From: Zeus faber
Lineage: Eukaryota > Chordata > Actinopteri > Zeiformes > Zeidae
Length of the DNA: 64,000 nucleotides
Reading direction: 5' to 3'
Assembly (NCBI GenBank): GCA_960531495.1
Contig: OY482862.1
Location: forward strand, 5,006,409-5,070,408
The position numbers and the translations under genes were made by a program. Below are positions 12,455-28,301 of the stretch, piece after piece. The notes below the pieces were generated by a model. That model was not told the DNA's origin. It did not search any database and saw nothing but the letters and a program-made list of their open reading frames with translations. Numbering within the stretch: the stretch's first letter is position 1; each line of letters starts with the position of its first letter.

Positions 12455-12817
12455 TTTTGGAATATTCCACCGTGTGGTGTAATCGCTTCCGTACTTCAGA
12501 AATGATTGGGATAGAGTGAAAAAAAATATATATATATACAATTTGGTTACACCAGTATCATATAAATAATGGAAATGGGAATTGTGTTGCAAGATCAAAA
12601 TTGCAAGGCCCCTCCTGATTCATGTAATTAGTCAGTTCCAGCCATAATACCAACAATTTTCACACGTAAAAGTGAGAACTAGTAGAGATGAAAAGTTTGA
12701 CCCGTTTTTGCGATTCAAACCATGATGTGTCACTCAGCCTAACAGGATAGTGGTGTGCAGTGGGACTATTAAATTGCATAAAATGTGCCGTGGCAGAAAA
12801 AAGGCTGGGAAACACTG
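12455..12817 (+). repeat. hAT-like non-autonomous repeat, copy A
   Basis: One copy of a family found several times in this window. Shared blocks are TTGTGTTGCAAGATCAAAAT at 12,582, GATGAAAAGTTTGACCCG at about 12,688, and the end GCCGTGGCAGAAAAAAGGCT followed by GGGAAACACTG at 12,817. Reversed, the end reads CAGTGTTTCCCAGCC, a hAT-type terminal sequence. The left end is not clear; the start given is approximate. Confidence 0.6.
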
Positions 12818-15719
12818 TTCATACAAAAACATAGGATTGCCTAACATTTGTCAGGCACATTGCCATTTGAGTGGCCTGCTCTCTTTAAAGCTGTACCGGA
12901 CCCTGTCAAGAGTCTCCTTAATGCAAGGTCGGGAGAGGGCAGCTGGTTTCACGGCACGTGGGGGAATGTGTCTGGGAAATTGATTTTAACAACACAGCTG
13001 CTCTGGCCCAGATGACCCAAATGGGGTCAAAGCGATATCCTGCGTGACAGGTTCCGCGATTGGCGAAAAGTGAAAGACGGAAAGAGGGACAGATGACAAA
13101 TTGATGGACGACGCGAACAAAAGGCCACTGAGCGAAGTGGACATCAACGCTCCGTGGCAGGAGAACAATGAAGAACAGCGCGACTGCAAAGTCACCTGAT
13201 TGATCTGTGCTGTTTTTAGTTCAGAATGCCAATGTTCTTGACTCTTGCATTTAGTTTCGCAAGTTGTCATGGATGTTTAGACAAGGAGGTTTTATTCGAA
13301 AAATTCCAAATATAATTTGATTTTAATTAGGGCTACTGGCTACATTCATAACACTGTTCATTTTTTTTCCGCATTTTCTTTGTTTGGCCTTTTGAACCTT
13401 TTGTCATTCAAAACGCAAACAATTGCGCACCTGTTTTACTTTCATCTGTGTTTGAATGACGGAGAAAACAGCAGCAACCTGCTGTCGACTCTCTCGATTT
13501 TCCAGGTTTTTTAAAGATGCCTAGTGTCATGCTCCTGCAAAATTCCAGATTTTTACAGATATTCAATCAAATTCCAAGTGTTTAAATGTGAAAGGCTTCA
13601 TGTTACGCAAAATTGCAGCGAGTCCACAGCAAAAAAACATTATTATTCAATACCTTTTTTGTTTATAATTTTTTGTAAATGTATGTTTTTTTATGTTGTA
13701 TGTATCTAGCATTTTTTGTAAACACGCTTATTTATCTTGACAACTGGCTCAAGGCAAAGTCATAGAATATGGTGCTTGTTTATGGTGAACATACAATTAT
13801 ATATATTTTGATAAAGATTATTTTGTGTTTCTGTGAATTAAATCTATCTTTCTATAGAAAAAAAGTTTGAATGTCTAACAGGGGATCATAATAAATATCT
13901 CCAAACCCAACTTCAAACTCCACATCAATTTTGTAATAAGCATTGTTTTACTCAAGGAAATATATGACACACATGAATAACACTGCCTCACATTTTGTAA
14001 CCATGGTATGCAATGCATCGGATAATGCCGAGACAGCACTGGAGTGAGCATCAGTTCTAAATGAGGGATTATGCTTTTCAGTACAACAATTGTATATTGT
14101 TGGGAAGCCAGCATTGTTCTTTTAGGGCTGCTGACAGGAAGTGGAGTTTCCAGATAGCATGTCATGGGGCTTGGGGGCGTGAGGAAGACAAATGTCTCGT
14201 CGATGGAGGAAAGCCATTGATTTGTCACAGGATAAATTCAGAGGGAACTGGACCGGTAATTACTTGCGAGCTCCGATAGGGGAGAACCTGTCAAATTCCA
14301 TTCGATCCTGTCTTTCTGCTTCCATCCATAGGTGTGCCGGTGACAGTGTGGTCATCAACATGGCTCAGACTCATGCAATTACAAAAGGATTGTGTTTCTA
14401 GGCTGTAAACAAGTCTTATATTTTAGTGACATGCCTCACATCCTGTTTATGACGATGAACCAACATATTGCGGAAATCTCAAAGCAATCAGGGATACACG
14501 TGTATATTACACGTAAGAGCCATACAAAATGTAAAAGATGAACAAATGCCAGAACAGTAAATTTTTCTACTCAGCTGCTGAATTAATCCGCCTGCTGAGT
14601 AGTTTTACGGAGCATAGTCCCTGGTTCCAGAAACCACGGGGAAATCAGAGGGTTTGATGAAAGATGGCTCCCATGGCCGCGCATGGGGTTCTAATCATGG
14701 ATCAGGTTGTTGGGAAGACGTTGAGATTGTTGCAGAATAAGGAATGGACGCAACACAGATCTTGGTCAGTTTTGCATGATGCCTATTCTGGTTTGTCCCT
14801 CATTGAAAGAACGGTAACTCACTAAACCAGTTTGGGACAATCGATCTCAAGTAGTAGTTGGAATTGTAGTAAAAGTAAGGTCTAATGACCATTTTTGTTG
14901 TGTTTGAAGAGCTGAAGAGCTCAGAAACAGTTCTGTGTATTGTCTTACTGTTGTTGCTACTTTGTCGTCTTTGTGAAATACCCATTAAAATCGGCTTATT
15001 TTTTTATACTCTAAATTTTAAGAAGTCCTTATTTTGAACACCCTGCTTCTGGTGTGTGCTTGGTTAGCGTAATTCCTCAAATTTGGATTGGCAAGTTGTT
15101 TTTTTTAACCAAAAGGCTTCCACTGTTCCACTCAAGGGTGTAGTTCTCATTTTAGAATTTGGGAGGGCACAGCCACTGACTGTCCACTTTCTCCAATTTG
15201 TGACATTTTGTGTAATTCAATGGCTTTTTGTGTAATCCAATACTGTATGCAAGTCAAAATGGCAGTACTGTATGCACTATTTTGGAAAAGACCAGTCCAA
15301 TATGGCAATTAAATATATAGCATTTAGAAAATTAGAAAGGCCAAACTTCAAAAGTAAAGGCAATATTTACCTGATACTGTTATTTATTTTAATAAAATAT
15401 CTACCATGGCTGAACATTTCAACTAAAAATAATTATTATATTTACCATCCACAATCCACAATATGAACACCTATCAACAAATATCCCTTTTTGATCTTAT
15501 AAGAGTTAAATCCACAGACCGTCTGAAATTATTATTATTAATCAAATCAACATTCCATTGACCTATTAAGTCTCAAAAACGTCTTGAAAATAGACACTGA
15601 ATCATGAAAACAACTGTACCATGTAAAAAAAAAAAGTATAGCATACAGGGATGTATAGCACACAGGGATGACATTCCACTGACGTAATCAGCTCATCAAA
15701 TTAAGGAAAGCGAAACATA
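12818..15719. other. Unique DNA, no gene seen
   Basis: Open frames are short and unconvincing. The stretch 12,880-13,250 is complex and less AT-rich than its surroundings and could be a conserved non-coding block. 13,300-13,870 is AT-rich with no visible structure. Confidence 0.45.
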
Positions 15720-15815
15720 ATACCTTATTGACCCGAATATAAGCTGGCCATGATAATAAGATGACCACCCTTTTTCAAGGCAATCTTCATCTTTGGAAAA
15801 ATACTTTTTGAATAC
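15720..15815. repeat. Short dispersed repeat abutting Tc1-like copy
   Basis: The stretch beginning TTATTGACCCGAATATAAGC, with the later ATGACCACCCTTTTT run, resembles a repeat I remember from several vertebrates with a CCCGAATATAAGACGACC-like start. I cannot name the family. It interrupts or replaces the downstream part of the Tc1-like transposase. Confidence 0.4.
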
Positions 15816-16568
15816 CAAATCTTGTGTGGCATATAGCGCTTGATATGTGGACTTGTCAGACCACAGCACACTTTTCCACTTTGCGTCAGTCCTTCTCAGA
15901 TGAGCTCGAGCCCAGAGAAGCCGGCGGCGTTTCTGGGTGTTGTTGATATATGGCTTTCGCTTTGCACGGTAGAGTTTGAACTTACACTTGTAGATGTAGC
16001 AACGAACTGTGTTCACTGACAATGGTTTTATGAAATATTCCTGAGCCCACGTGGTAATATCCTTTACAGAATGATGTCGGTTTTTAATGCAGTGCTGCCT
16101 GAGGGATCAAGGGTCACGGGCATTCAATGTTGGTTTTCGGCCTTGCCGCTTACGTGCAGAGATTTCTCCAGATTCTCTGAATCTTTTGATGAAATTATGG
16201 ACTGTAGATGATTAAATCCCTAAATTCCTTGCGATTGTACGTTGAGAAACGTTGTTCTTAAACTGTTGCTTGTGAACGACTTTCAGGGATGCTCCTTTTA
16301 TACCCAATCGTGACACTCACCTGCTTCCAATGAACCTGTTCACCTGTGGAATGTTCCAAACAGGTGTTTTTTAAGCGTTCCTCAACTTTCCCAGTCTTTT
16401 GTTGCCCCTGTCTCAGCTTTTTTGGAACGTGTTGCAGGCATCAAATTCAAAATGAGTGAGTATTTGCAACAAAAAACAATTAAGTTTGTCACAATAAAGT
16501 TTGAACATTAATTGGTTTGTTTACATTTTACACAATGTCCCAACTTCATTGGAATTGGGGTTTGTAGT
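15816..16568 (-). mobile_element. Tc1-like DNA transposon, 3' half missing
   Basis: Read on the minus strand, the element starts at about 16,568 with a terminal CCCCAATTCCAATGAAGTTG, a very common fish repeat end. A leader follows, then transposase code down to about 15,820. The catalytic half and the other inverted repeat are gone, replaced by the repeat at 15,720-15,815. The plus-strand start of the leader shows TTTTGGAACGTGTTGCAGGC near 16,420, also typical of this family. Confidence 0.8.
15820..16260 (-). pseudogene. Tc1-like transposase N-terminal half, pseudogene
   Basis: Reading leftward from about 16,255 the frame gives N-N-V-S-Q-R-T-I-A-R-N-L-G-I, a stop, then S-S-T-V-H-N-F-I-K-R-F-R-E-S-G. 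This is a paired-type helix-turn-helix. It continues with R-K-R-Q-G-R-K-P-T-L-N-A-R-D-P, a second stop near 16,109, then the second helix-turn-helix. From 16,022 it stays open through S-V-N-T-V-R, R-R-R-L-L-W-A-R-A-H-L and W-K-S-V-L-W-S-D, where the D is the first catalytic aspartate of the DDE triad. The frame then leaves the family at S-T-Y-Q. Two stops plus the lost C-terminal half make it non-functional. Confidence 0.8.
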
Positions 16569-19500
16569 TAATTATTATATAATTATACAATTATAAAATA
16601 ATTATGTAGCAATGCCAAGGTTCATAGCAACTGCTTGAAAATAATAAAGTCGGTATCTGTGATGTTGGAAACAAAGCAAAGGCAGACATATTTTAATCTG
16701 CCGAACTAGAGAATAGAAAGTGAGAATGTAAATCTAAATTCACTTATTTAAAAAAAAAAAAAATTATTATTTAAATAATTATTGACCTATCCAAATCAAA
16801 AAGTATCTAATTTCTTTGTATATCATTCTAGGTTGTTCTGAAGAAATAAAACACGTACATAAGCTTTATGGTAACTTTTAAAGACCGAGCTAGCATAGGG
16901 ATGGATTTGTAAATGAATGTAGATACACGCCCGGTGTGGCCTTCAAGGTTTGCAGTAGAGAACCATAGTCTAAGCTATTGTGCAAATGCATATGGATACT
17001 GGTACATTAAGTTACTGCATGGTATGTAAGTGGTTACAATTTACACAGGCTAAAAGTCCACCACTTAAGGAATTAAGGCTAAGCTTTCCTTTGTGACAAT
17101 TAGTGACATTGAGTTACTCGATATTGCAGTGTTTTTCTATTACACAAATCCCATGTTAGTGGCCAGGGGTGACAATCAAATATTAATCAAGCAATGTTGG
17201 TGATAATATCGAAGCTTGACTACTTGCCACCAATTTACTTAAAGGTTTATTCGTGATGGTAGAATATGTGTGTCTCTAAGGGTATGCACAACGAATTTGA
17301 TCAGAAATATCAAAGGCTTTAACATTTGGAGGTCAAGGAGTCATGTGCTATTTGTTTATATTTCTGCGTCATGTACACAATTGCACTTTTGCCTCCATTT
17401 GACAGCAACATCATGGAAGCACAGACAACCTACATTCGCAACAGCTTTTAGCCAGGCCGATTTGGCCAACAACATACCAATCTCCCAGGATGCCCGGTAT
17501 TCAGTGTGTTACAAAATCACCTGAGATTTAGATGTCAGAGCTGTGACAGAGAATAGCTTAGCACTGGTAAGTCTCCAAAGGGACGAAGAGAGGTGAGATA
17601 AAGGGAGGGGGGGTGAGGGGGGGCTAGAGGGAATCTCTGTGTGCAGCTTAAGCTTGGGGAACGGATGTCCTTATAAGTGATCATTTGTCCCACACAGACT
17701 GACAGAGTCACAGACCACGGAAAGAGGCTTACAGCTATTGTTGAGCTCTTAACTGTTAAAGGTTGTTTGAAAGCCAGACAGAAGATGGGATGGCAGGGGT
17801 GATGCCATACTTCTCAATATGTCTGTTCCATGGAACAAGCTCATTGTTGAAGGCATTTGGCGTTGACGCAACATGGAACAGAATGAATGCAAATTCTACA
17901 TGCTGTAATTTGGCATGCACCTATTCCCATTATTGTTAAACATCCCTTTGTGATATTCCTATTTGATGCGGTGCAATGTTTTGTCACTTTGGATATACAG
18001 ACTCTACTTCCATCCCTATTTTTGGGGTGTTGACGCTTTCGAGCTGCCACTTCACAAAGTAAAATTGCTTCTTTAGAGAAGCCTTGAAAACAAAACCAAG
18101 TACCAGATAAACAAATTGCAAATAGAACAGGTGTTTGTCTATGGCAGTGAAGTTATTTAGGAGGGCAAATTCCATATTATTTAGTGGCTTATCCAACTCT
18201 TCAATGAAACATGCCGAAAAGGCAAAAGTTCCCTTGGCTGGGAGAAGTCCAATGAGTCATATCTTATCCTATCTGTCCTAGGACACGCGTGAGGGATCTC
18301 TCAGTAGGGCAATCAGAGATTGGTTGGCCTCACTTGTTAGGAAAAAGATTCTGTGTAGTCTGGTAAATTGGGACAATTACTGTAACTGGCGCTCTGCCGT
18401 GACACTGAATGGAACAAGTGGTTTTAAAAGAATAAGTACAGCACGGTATTCAATGCTGATTAACTTGACATATATATCACCCGGATTGTATTTCAATTGA
18501 AAGCAACTGTTGATGGAAAATGGAAACATGCTGTGATCTGTGAAGTGCATCCACCTGTATCTTAGTTCCTGCAAAGATTCTGTTTTTTACACCTTGATAA
18601 TCTGAGGTTTTTTTTTTTTAACAACTCTGTCATACAGACTGTATTGGCCTCTAATTTTTAATGAGCAAGTGACATAGACTGATAACAATTTACTTATTTT
18701 GAACTTAAAGGACATGATGTAAAACTATGATTCAAGAGACAAACATGTGTTGGATGTGTTTGGCAATGTTTGGGGAACTAAATGTTCCCACCAACCCATT
18801 TAAAGAACATATGGTGTGGTATATGATGTCTTACAATCCTAGCTATTACATTAAAATTAAAATTGAACAAAACTTAAGATATGTGTTGCATTCTTGAAAA
18901 AGATGATGTCTAAATCCAACTTTTCTCCTTTTCTGAACGACGTAACGACGATCAGCTACACAGGACCCGCCTCAGCCCTAAATGGCTATGTTTTCAGACT
19001 CAATAGTTGGGATTTGAAGATATCGATGCTATTCCCCTCGCAGAACACAGCAAACAGTCAATATCTCACAAATATCACTACGTAAATCACAGAACAATTT
19101 GGTGCCTTTGTTCATCTTCCGCAGCTTTGAAATACAACTGCATGGCCTAAAATGGACATTGCCCTAAAAAGCTTCATTTTTAAAACACACAAATGGTAAT
19201 GTGATTTTTACTTCTATTCAATTCCCAAATGCAGTTGGGCCTATTTCTCTGTCAGATTACTGCCTGTACAGCCCCTCAATTCAACGAACATGTGTACAAT
19301 TTATCAATGTAACCTGAGCAGCTGTATATACAAACAAAGCATTTTTCTTTCAAATACATCTCGAAAAGATAATAAAACACTTTGACACTATTGCACACAC
19401 AAGTTGTTACCCATGCAAACGCAAAAACCCTCTGCAATACATGGAGTGTGCGGCAAGGCATTGTGGGGCTGGCTTTCATAAATTAATCAATTGGAAATGC

Positions 19501-19653
19501 AGCAGTCAATGCAGGGATTTTCCAATCTCTTCCAGGGGACCAGATGCATGGCCCTCAGGTCTGCTGGTAACCTGGCTCACTGAACAAGCATTTGCACGTG
19601 ACTCTATATGGAACAACTAACCCACAAACCAACCTTCTATTTGGACTCAAAGT
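16569..19653. other. Unique AT-rich DNA, no gene seen
   Basis: No recognised coding, RNA or transposon signal. Homopolymer runs occur at about 16,750 (A) and 18,609 (T). Open frames are all under 85 codons and overlap randomly. Confidence 0.5.
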
Positions 19654-19801
<148 letters not shown>

Positions 19802-19878
19802 ATTTTTAAAGCATCTTTATTTTAACATTTTCTCTAGTTCACAGTTACAGACAATACAACAAACACACTTGGTTCACT

Positions 19879-19880
<2 letters not shown>

Positions 19881-19918
<38 letters not shown>
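19881..19918. repeat. Second (GA)n tract
   Basis: A 38-bp GA run, separated from the longer tract by 82 bp of unrelated AT-rich sequence. The spacing suggests that sequence was inserted into, or copied within, one original GA tract. Confidence 0.95.
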
Positions 19919-23516
<3,598 letters not shown>

Positions 23517-24079
23517 CAGTATTTTTAAACCAATGTGCTGCGGCACTGTATTGTGCTGCAATATGTCTTCACTGTCATATGAATATTTTAAACTTCCACT
23601 TATGAAAAGAAAAAGTCTTCATTTGTTTTTGTGTTGGAAGATCAAAATTTCAAGGCTGCACAAATGAATGTAGTTGGTTAGTCCCAGACAGAAACCTGTC
23701 CCAACAGAACAAGTTTCACATTGAAAGCAAGGATTATTCGTAGTGATGAAAGGTTTGACTCTTTTATGAGATTTGGAGTCCATTTGCCGACTTTTTTCTT
23801 AATTTAATTCGGGTACTTTAATACATGGTGAGCCAGGGAGGAGTTGATTATTTCAGTTTGTGAATCAAAGATTCACTCACTCACTTATTTAATAAACTCA
23901 CTCATTTAAGAGTTGTTCACTACAAACTCATTTTGTGAGTCTTGCTTGACTATTAGTAGGCTGTAATAATTATAATAAGCACAGGTATACATGTTTCTGA
24001 CATATTTGGTGACTAACAGGACAATGGTGATTGATTGTAAAAAGTCTGCCGTGGCAGAAAAAAAGGTTGTTAAACACTG
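23517..24079 (+). mobile_element. hAT-like (Charlie-type) non-autonomous element, copy B
   Basis: The left end starts CAGTATTTTTAAACCAATGT with GCTGCGGCAC next. The right end ends with GGTTGTTAAACACTG, preceded by GCCGTGGCAG. Read inward, both ends match the CAGTGTTTTTCAACC / CAGTGTTTCCCAACC type terminal repeats of hAT elements. The interior has the family blocks GTGTTGGAAGATCAAAATTT (23,630) and AGTGATGAAAGGTTTGACTC (23,736). There is no coding sequence, so it would depend on a transposase made elsewhere. I do not see a clean 8-bp target duplication. Confidence 0.65.
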
Positions 24080-24259
24080 GGCTCATCAATCTGTTAAACT
24101 GCTTTAAAAGCCCCCCCAAAAGAAGTCATAGTCTGTCAAGCACTATATTTAGGCTCTAGAAAACTCCCTTATTGTTCCATTGAAAAGTGAAACATGGGTT
24201 ATTGGTCAGGACAATCTCTCCTCGGGCACAACATCAGCATTTTTTCAAAGCAAGATACA

Positions 24260-24319
<60 letters not shown>
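24260..24319. repeat. (TA)n microsatellite
   Basis: About 60 bp of uninterrupted TA, flanked by CAG and CTG so that the ends form a short inverted repeat. Confidence 0.97.
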
Positions 24320-27300
24320 TGTACTGTATATATCCCATAAGATATGTCCCAGATATATTTCTCCAGATAATTTTTTATTTTTTTTTTTGTTTCATAAGCT
24401 GGCATCGGCTCCTATATCTCCCACTGTTTGCTTTGCTGGAGGGCCTTTGAGATAGCTGAACTTTAGATGCCCTCAAATGTATCTTTGACTGAGGATACAC
24501 CAAACCCAGCGCCGCCTAAAACCCCCCTGAAAGCGTTGTACATAAAAGTGCAGTGGCTTAATTAAAGGTTAATTCAAAGTAGGAAGAGCTGGGTGCTTTC
24601 TGCTACGTGTCTTCTGATTTCACATTGACGATACAGAAAAGGGGGAAAGAAGAGCACCGTGATGAACGCAACGAGAAACTAGTGATGAAAAGTTTGGCTC
24701 TTTTTGGAGATTCATGTCAAAGATTTGTTCGCTACGAACGAATCTTCCTCGTCCCCCGTGGTAGGCAAAAAATTGAAAGCATTTGAAAGTCATCACCGAT
24801 TTCAAAAGAGCAAAAGTTTTAAGACGCCTTGCCTAAACAACCTTCTGCGGCCATCTTTAGAACCACAAGTAGACAAACATCCATTTCCATAATCTTCATA
24901 ATCGTCATCTGCTACCCAGCCACTCAAATTATGATGGATTACTCTCTTGTTCTGCTTAAATGACTAAGAATGACTCTTTCAGGGTCGGCGGATTTGAGTT
25001 ATAATGAGTGCGCAAAAACATTAGCGAAAATATATTCTCCACTCGTCTGCCTCGGCAATGCTCATTGCGCTTCATGACATGCGATGGGGTGACTTTTACA
25101 AGACAATCTGCGGAGCTCCTCGCTAAGAACACCGCATCATAAAAAAACATTCACAAATTTCCCGAAATGCCCTGAAAGAAGATAAATGGCAATGATTGAT
25201 TAATGATGATGACTGATTAAAAAAAATCCAACTCCTGATATTTCTTCACAAATTCAACCCATGGCTTTCATTCTCCTCTAAACCGTGAAATCCATTTGAT
25301 GTCTTCCTCTGATCCCTGGCCCGGCTCCACGAGGAACTGAAATCTCGCCTCCCGACAGACAGGAGGCCTCGAACGCGGGGGACGGGGCGGATCCAGTCAT
25401 TGTTCCAGAGCCCCGGTCCAGCATTCATTTGCTGAAGGGGATTTTGGGGCTCCTGCAGGGTTGGTAATTGGAATGTGGGGCCTGCTGACAAGGCAGTAGG
25501 AAGTTTGTCGAGGACTGAGAAACTAACGGCTGAGAAACACGCCTGTGTGCTACTGGGGGAAAAAGGAAAGGTGACCCGTAAGGAGACTTACGGGTGTACC
25601 TTGGCAGGACTTGCACTGTGACGTGTTCGCAAAAAAAAGAAAAAAACATCTGCTGCTGCTGTAGTAGGGGTGGAGCCGGATCCTATTCGACATAGCACAA
25701 ATGGTGGGTTTTTGTGAGTGTTTATTTCATACAAATATTTTTTTTATTATTTGTCTTCGGGAAGAAAATAATAACTGTGAGCTGGTGGGTATTTGTGCTC
25801 CACGTGCTTGTGCTGATGTGACTGGAAGACAATAGAAAAGTGGAGGGTGTCTCCACGACAAGATCACTCTCTCTCTCTGTTACGCAATCCGCTGTCCTGA
25901 TCTGAGGCGGAATGGGACAGAGTCCCTTAGTTGGGTTTAAAATGTTCGTTACGTATAAGTACAAACTAACGACACCAAATAGATATAAAGTTAAAACACA
26001 GGGAAACCGACACAGGAACCGGCGTGGCACGCACGGTGCACCGCTGTCTGGAGGAGAAAAAAAGCACTCCACTCCACTCCTCTGAGTTAGGTTTACATTT
26101 TTTATTTTCCGTACAAGTAAGAAACGAAGGAAAAACGAAATAAATCTGATTTGCACATAGAGCAGGGAAGTGAGATCTGACCACAAGTGCTTACTCGTGA
26201 CGCATGTGGAGACGCATGTCAATGCCAGATGTAAACAGATTCTCCACTGATAACCACAGCCACAACAGATGTGAAGCGCAGAGACTCTACGCAGCTCTGA
26301 GCGAGATGATAACTGTGTGATGGAGTATCAACGCTGTTCTCACTCACGCCCTCAGTCACCGGGTGAGCCCCCTCCCTTTCGGGTAGGGCCCCCCTTGGAC
26401 AAGACAGGCACATCGCCTGTCTGCGACAATGAGGGCTAAGGAGAGTTACGAGGAGATAATGGGAAACGTCCCTCGCTTGGAGGCGTCCTCCCTCTCGCTA
26501 TACTACCCCGAGTGCTGTCTCAGGCGCTCACTACCACTATGGCTGTCTAGGTTAAACACGTTTATTGTTGGGTTTATGAAAACCATAAACCAATATAACA
26601 TTTAAGGGTTCATAAGTGTTATAATGGTTTATTGAAGAACACTTACGTATATTATCACTTGAATATCCTGAAATTAGAAGTGTAATTAAAACAAAAACAG
26701 GATTGTTGCGCTTATTTCCTTTTCTTGTAATTCAAATTCAGATACAGGGTCTCTACTGGGCTACCCCTATAATGTAGCCTACGAATGTGAACTCCACATT
26801 AAGCTTTTGCACTGGTGCCTTGAATGTAAGTCGCCATTGTCCAGACCAAGTATGGAATAAGAGAATGAGAGGAATTGTTTTGGGGGAATGATTCCATATG
26901 TCTGAAAATTAGAACTAGTCCAGAAAACCTCTCATACCGTAGATTGCGGAAGAAGTTATGGTTGAAGGAAAAACAATGAATTTGTACAATGCTTGTACAT
27001 AATTTTAGCAACAAAAACAACAACCAAAAACCAAATTGCTCAAGCGTTGCATACTAAATAGCCCACTATGGGTCCTGTGGTGGCATCAGGCTTTATTTTA
27101 TTTTATTTTTGCTATGAGTTTGCTAAGCAACCGTTTGTGAAGCCAGGCATAGCTGGAAGACAACATTTCTGCCAATTAACAAATTCTTGGGAGACATGTA
27201 AATAAGATTAAAAAACCCCACAACATTCCTATGTGTTTATCTCATTTGTTGTGTTGAGTTTCGGAGTTCACAGCGTCTGGATGGAACATTTCTCAAATGA

Positions 27301-27321
27301 GTCAACAGATAGATACGACTG
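24320..27321. other. Mostly unique DNA with small repeat fragments
   Basis: 24,680-24,760 repeats the hAT-like family core (GTGATGAAAAGTTTGGCTC), with a short palindromic TTCGCTACGAACGAA. 25,300-25,490 is GC-rich and complex. 25,700-26,560 contains a stretch near 26,150-26,240 (GACCACAAGTGCTTACTCGT) that resembles a dispersed fish repeat I cannot name. The 166-codon minus frame at 25,722-26,222 has no recognised domain and is probably chance. Confidence 0.4.
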
Positions 27322-27490
27322 TCAAATAGTGATGAAAAGTTTGACTCTTTTTGGAGATTCGCCTTTATTCACGATTGACTCAATAAAAAGATTTGTTTGT
27401 TACATTCGGCTGCTATTAAGAGAATGACAGGAGCGGGTTGGCTCTGAGTTGTGAATGGAATTCTCACAAGAACCATTAATTTTGTCATAA
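27322..27490 (+). repeat. hAT-like family fragment, copy C
   Basis: Starts AGTGATGAAAAGTTTGACTC and continues with TTTTTGGAGATTC and CTCAATAAAAAG. It then has a block (GGAATTCTCACAAGAACCAT) shared with the copies near 37.3 kb and 47.8 kb. It runs directly into a GATA tract. Confidence 0.65.
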
Positions 27491-27521
27491 GATAGATGAT
27501 AGATGATAGATAGACAGATAT

Positions 27522-27554
<33 letters not shown>

Positions 27555-27622
27555 CAGATATATAGATTGATAGATAGATAGATAGACATATATAGATAGA
27601 TAGATAGATAGATACATATATA
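27491..27622. repeat. (GATA)n tetranucleotide repeat
   Basis: About 130 bp of GATA/GACA units with ATAT interruptions. It sits at the same internal position of the hAT-like repeat as a shorter GATA tract near 37,388. The Tyr-Leu-Ser-Ile frames on the minus strand are artefacts. Confidence 0.95.
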
Positions 27623-28119
27623 GTGACCATTATTTAGAACATTCTCAGTTATTGACTTTCTGCTACTTTCTCCACCCTCACCATGGCAAGGCACTTAACA
27701 CCAAAGCAGAAGCCTTGGCAGGTTATTGTTATATTTGCTACAAAACAAGATGGTGTGTCCGCACGATGCTCAGCAAACTGCTATGAGTGCTTGATTTTTG
27801 GGAGTATTTTCACAAACTGAGTTTCAAAAACACTGACAACCACAAATTTCATACCCCTCTCCCTTTTTCGGGGTAGTTCTTTTGCAGGAAGAAATAAAGC
27901 TTTTAGCTGCATTGTGGTGACCAGGAATCACAGGCTATTTACGTGTGAATCTGAAATCTGCCACTTTTGCTAACACTTGGTCAGCTTTAAGCGGGCCTTG
28001 GCCTGGCACAAAGTGCCTTTGTGTCACAACAATGTTTGAAGGTGGGCCTCATAGGCAGTGGAAAAATATGGGAAAAATTGAGAATATTATGTTTGTTTGC
28101 ATGCATGCCCCTACATAGC

Positions 28120-28139
28120 CCCCCCCCCCCCCCCCCCCC
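28120..28139. repeat. Poly-C run
   Basis: Twenty consecutive cytosines, long for a homopolymer C tract. The reported length may be an assembly estimate. Confidence 0.9.
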
Positions 28140-28262
28140 GAGGCATCTGTCCACCGCATGCCAACTCTAGGCCTTTTATAACGTGCCACTGGAAATGAGG
28201 CATCTCTGAGGTGTCTTTCCAAAAATAAAAAATAATATTTATATATAATATATAATTTATAA

Positions 28263-28268
<6 letters not shown>

Positions 28269-28299
<31 letters not shown>
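28269..28299. repeat. (AT)n tract
   Basis: About 31 bp of alternating AT following a looser AT-rich stretch. Confidence 0.9.

Positions 28300-28301
<2 letters not shown>

Noticed and set aside
25722..26222. 166-codon minus frame with hydrophobic stretches
   Set aside because: No recognisable family; composition fits translated AT-rich intergenic DNA and another frame overlaps it on the same strand.
27491..27622. CRISPR-like array
   Set aside because: Simple GATA/GACA microsatellite without spacers; the genome is a vertebrate.
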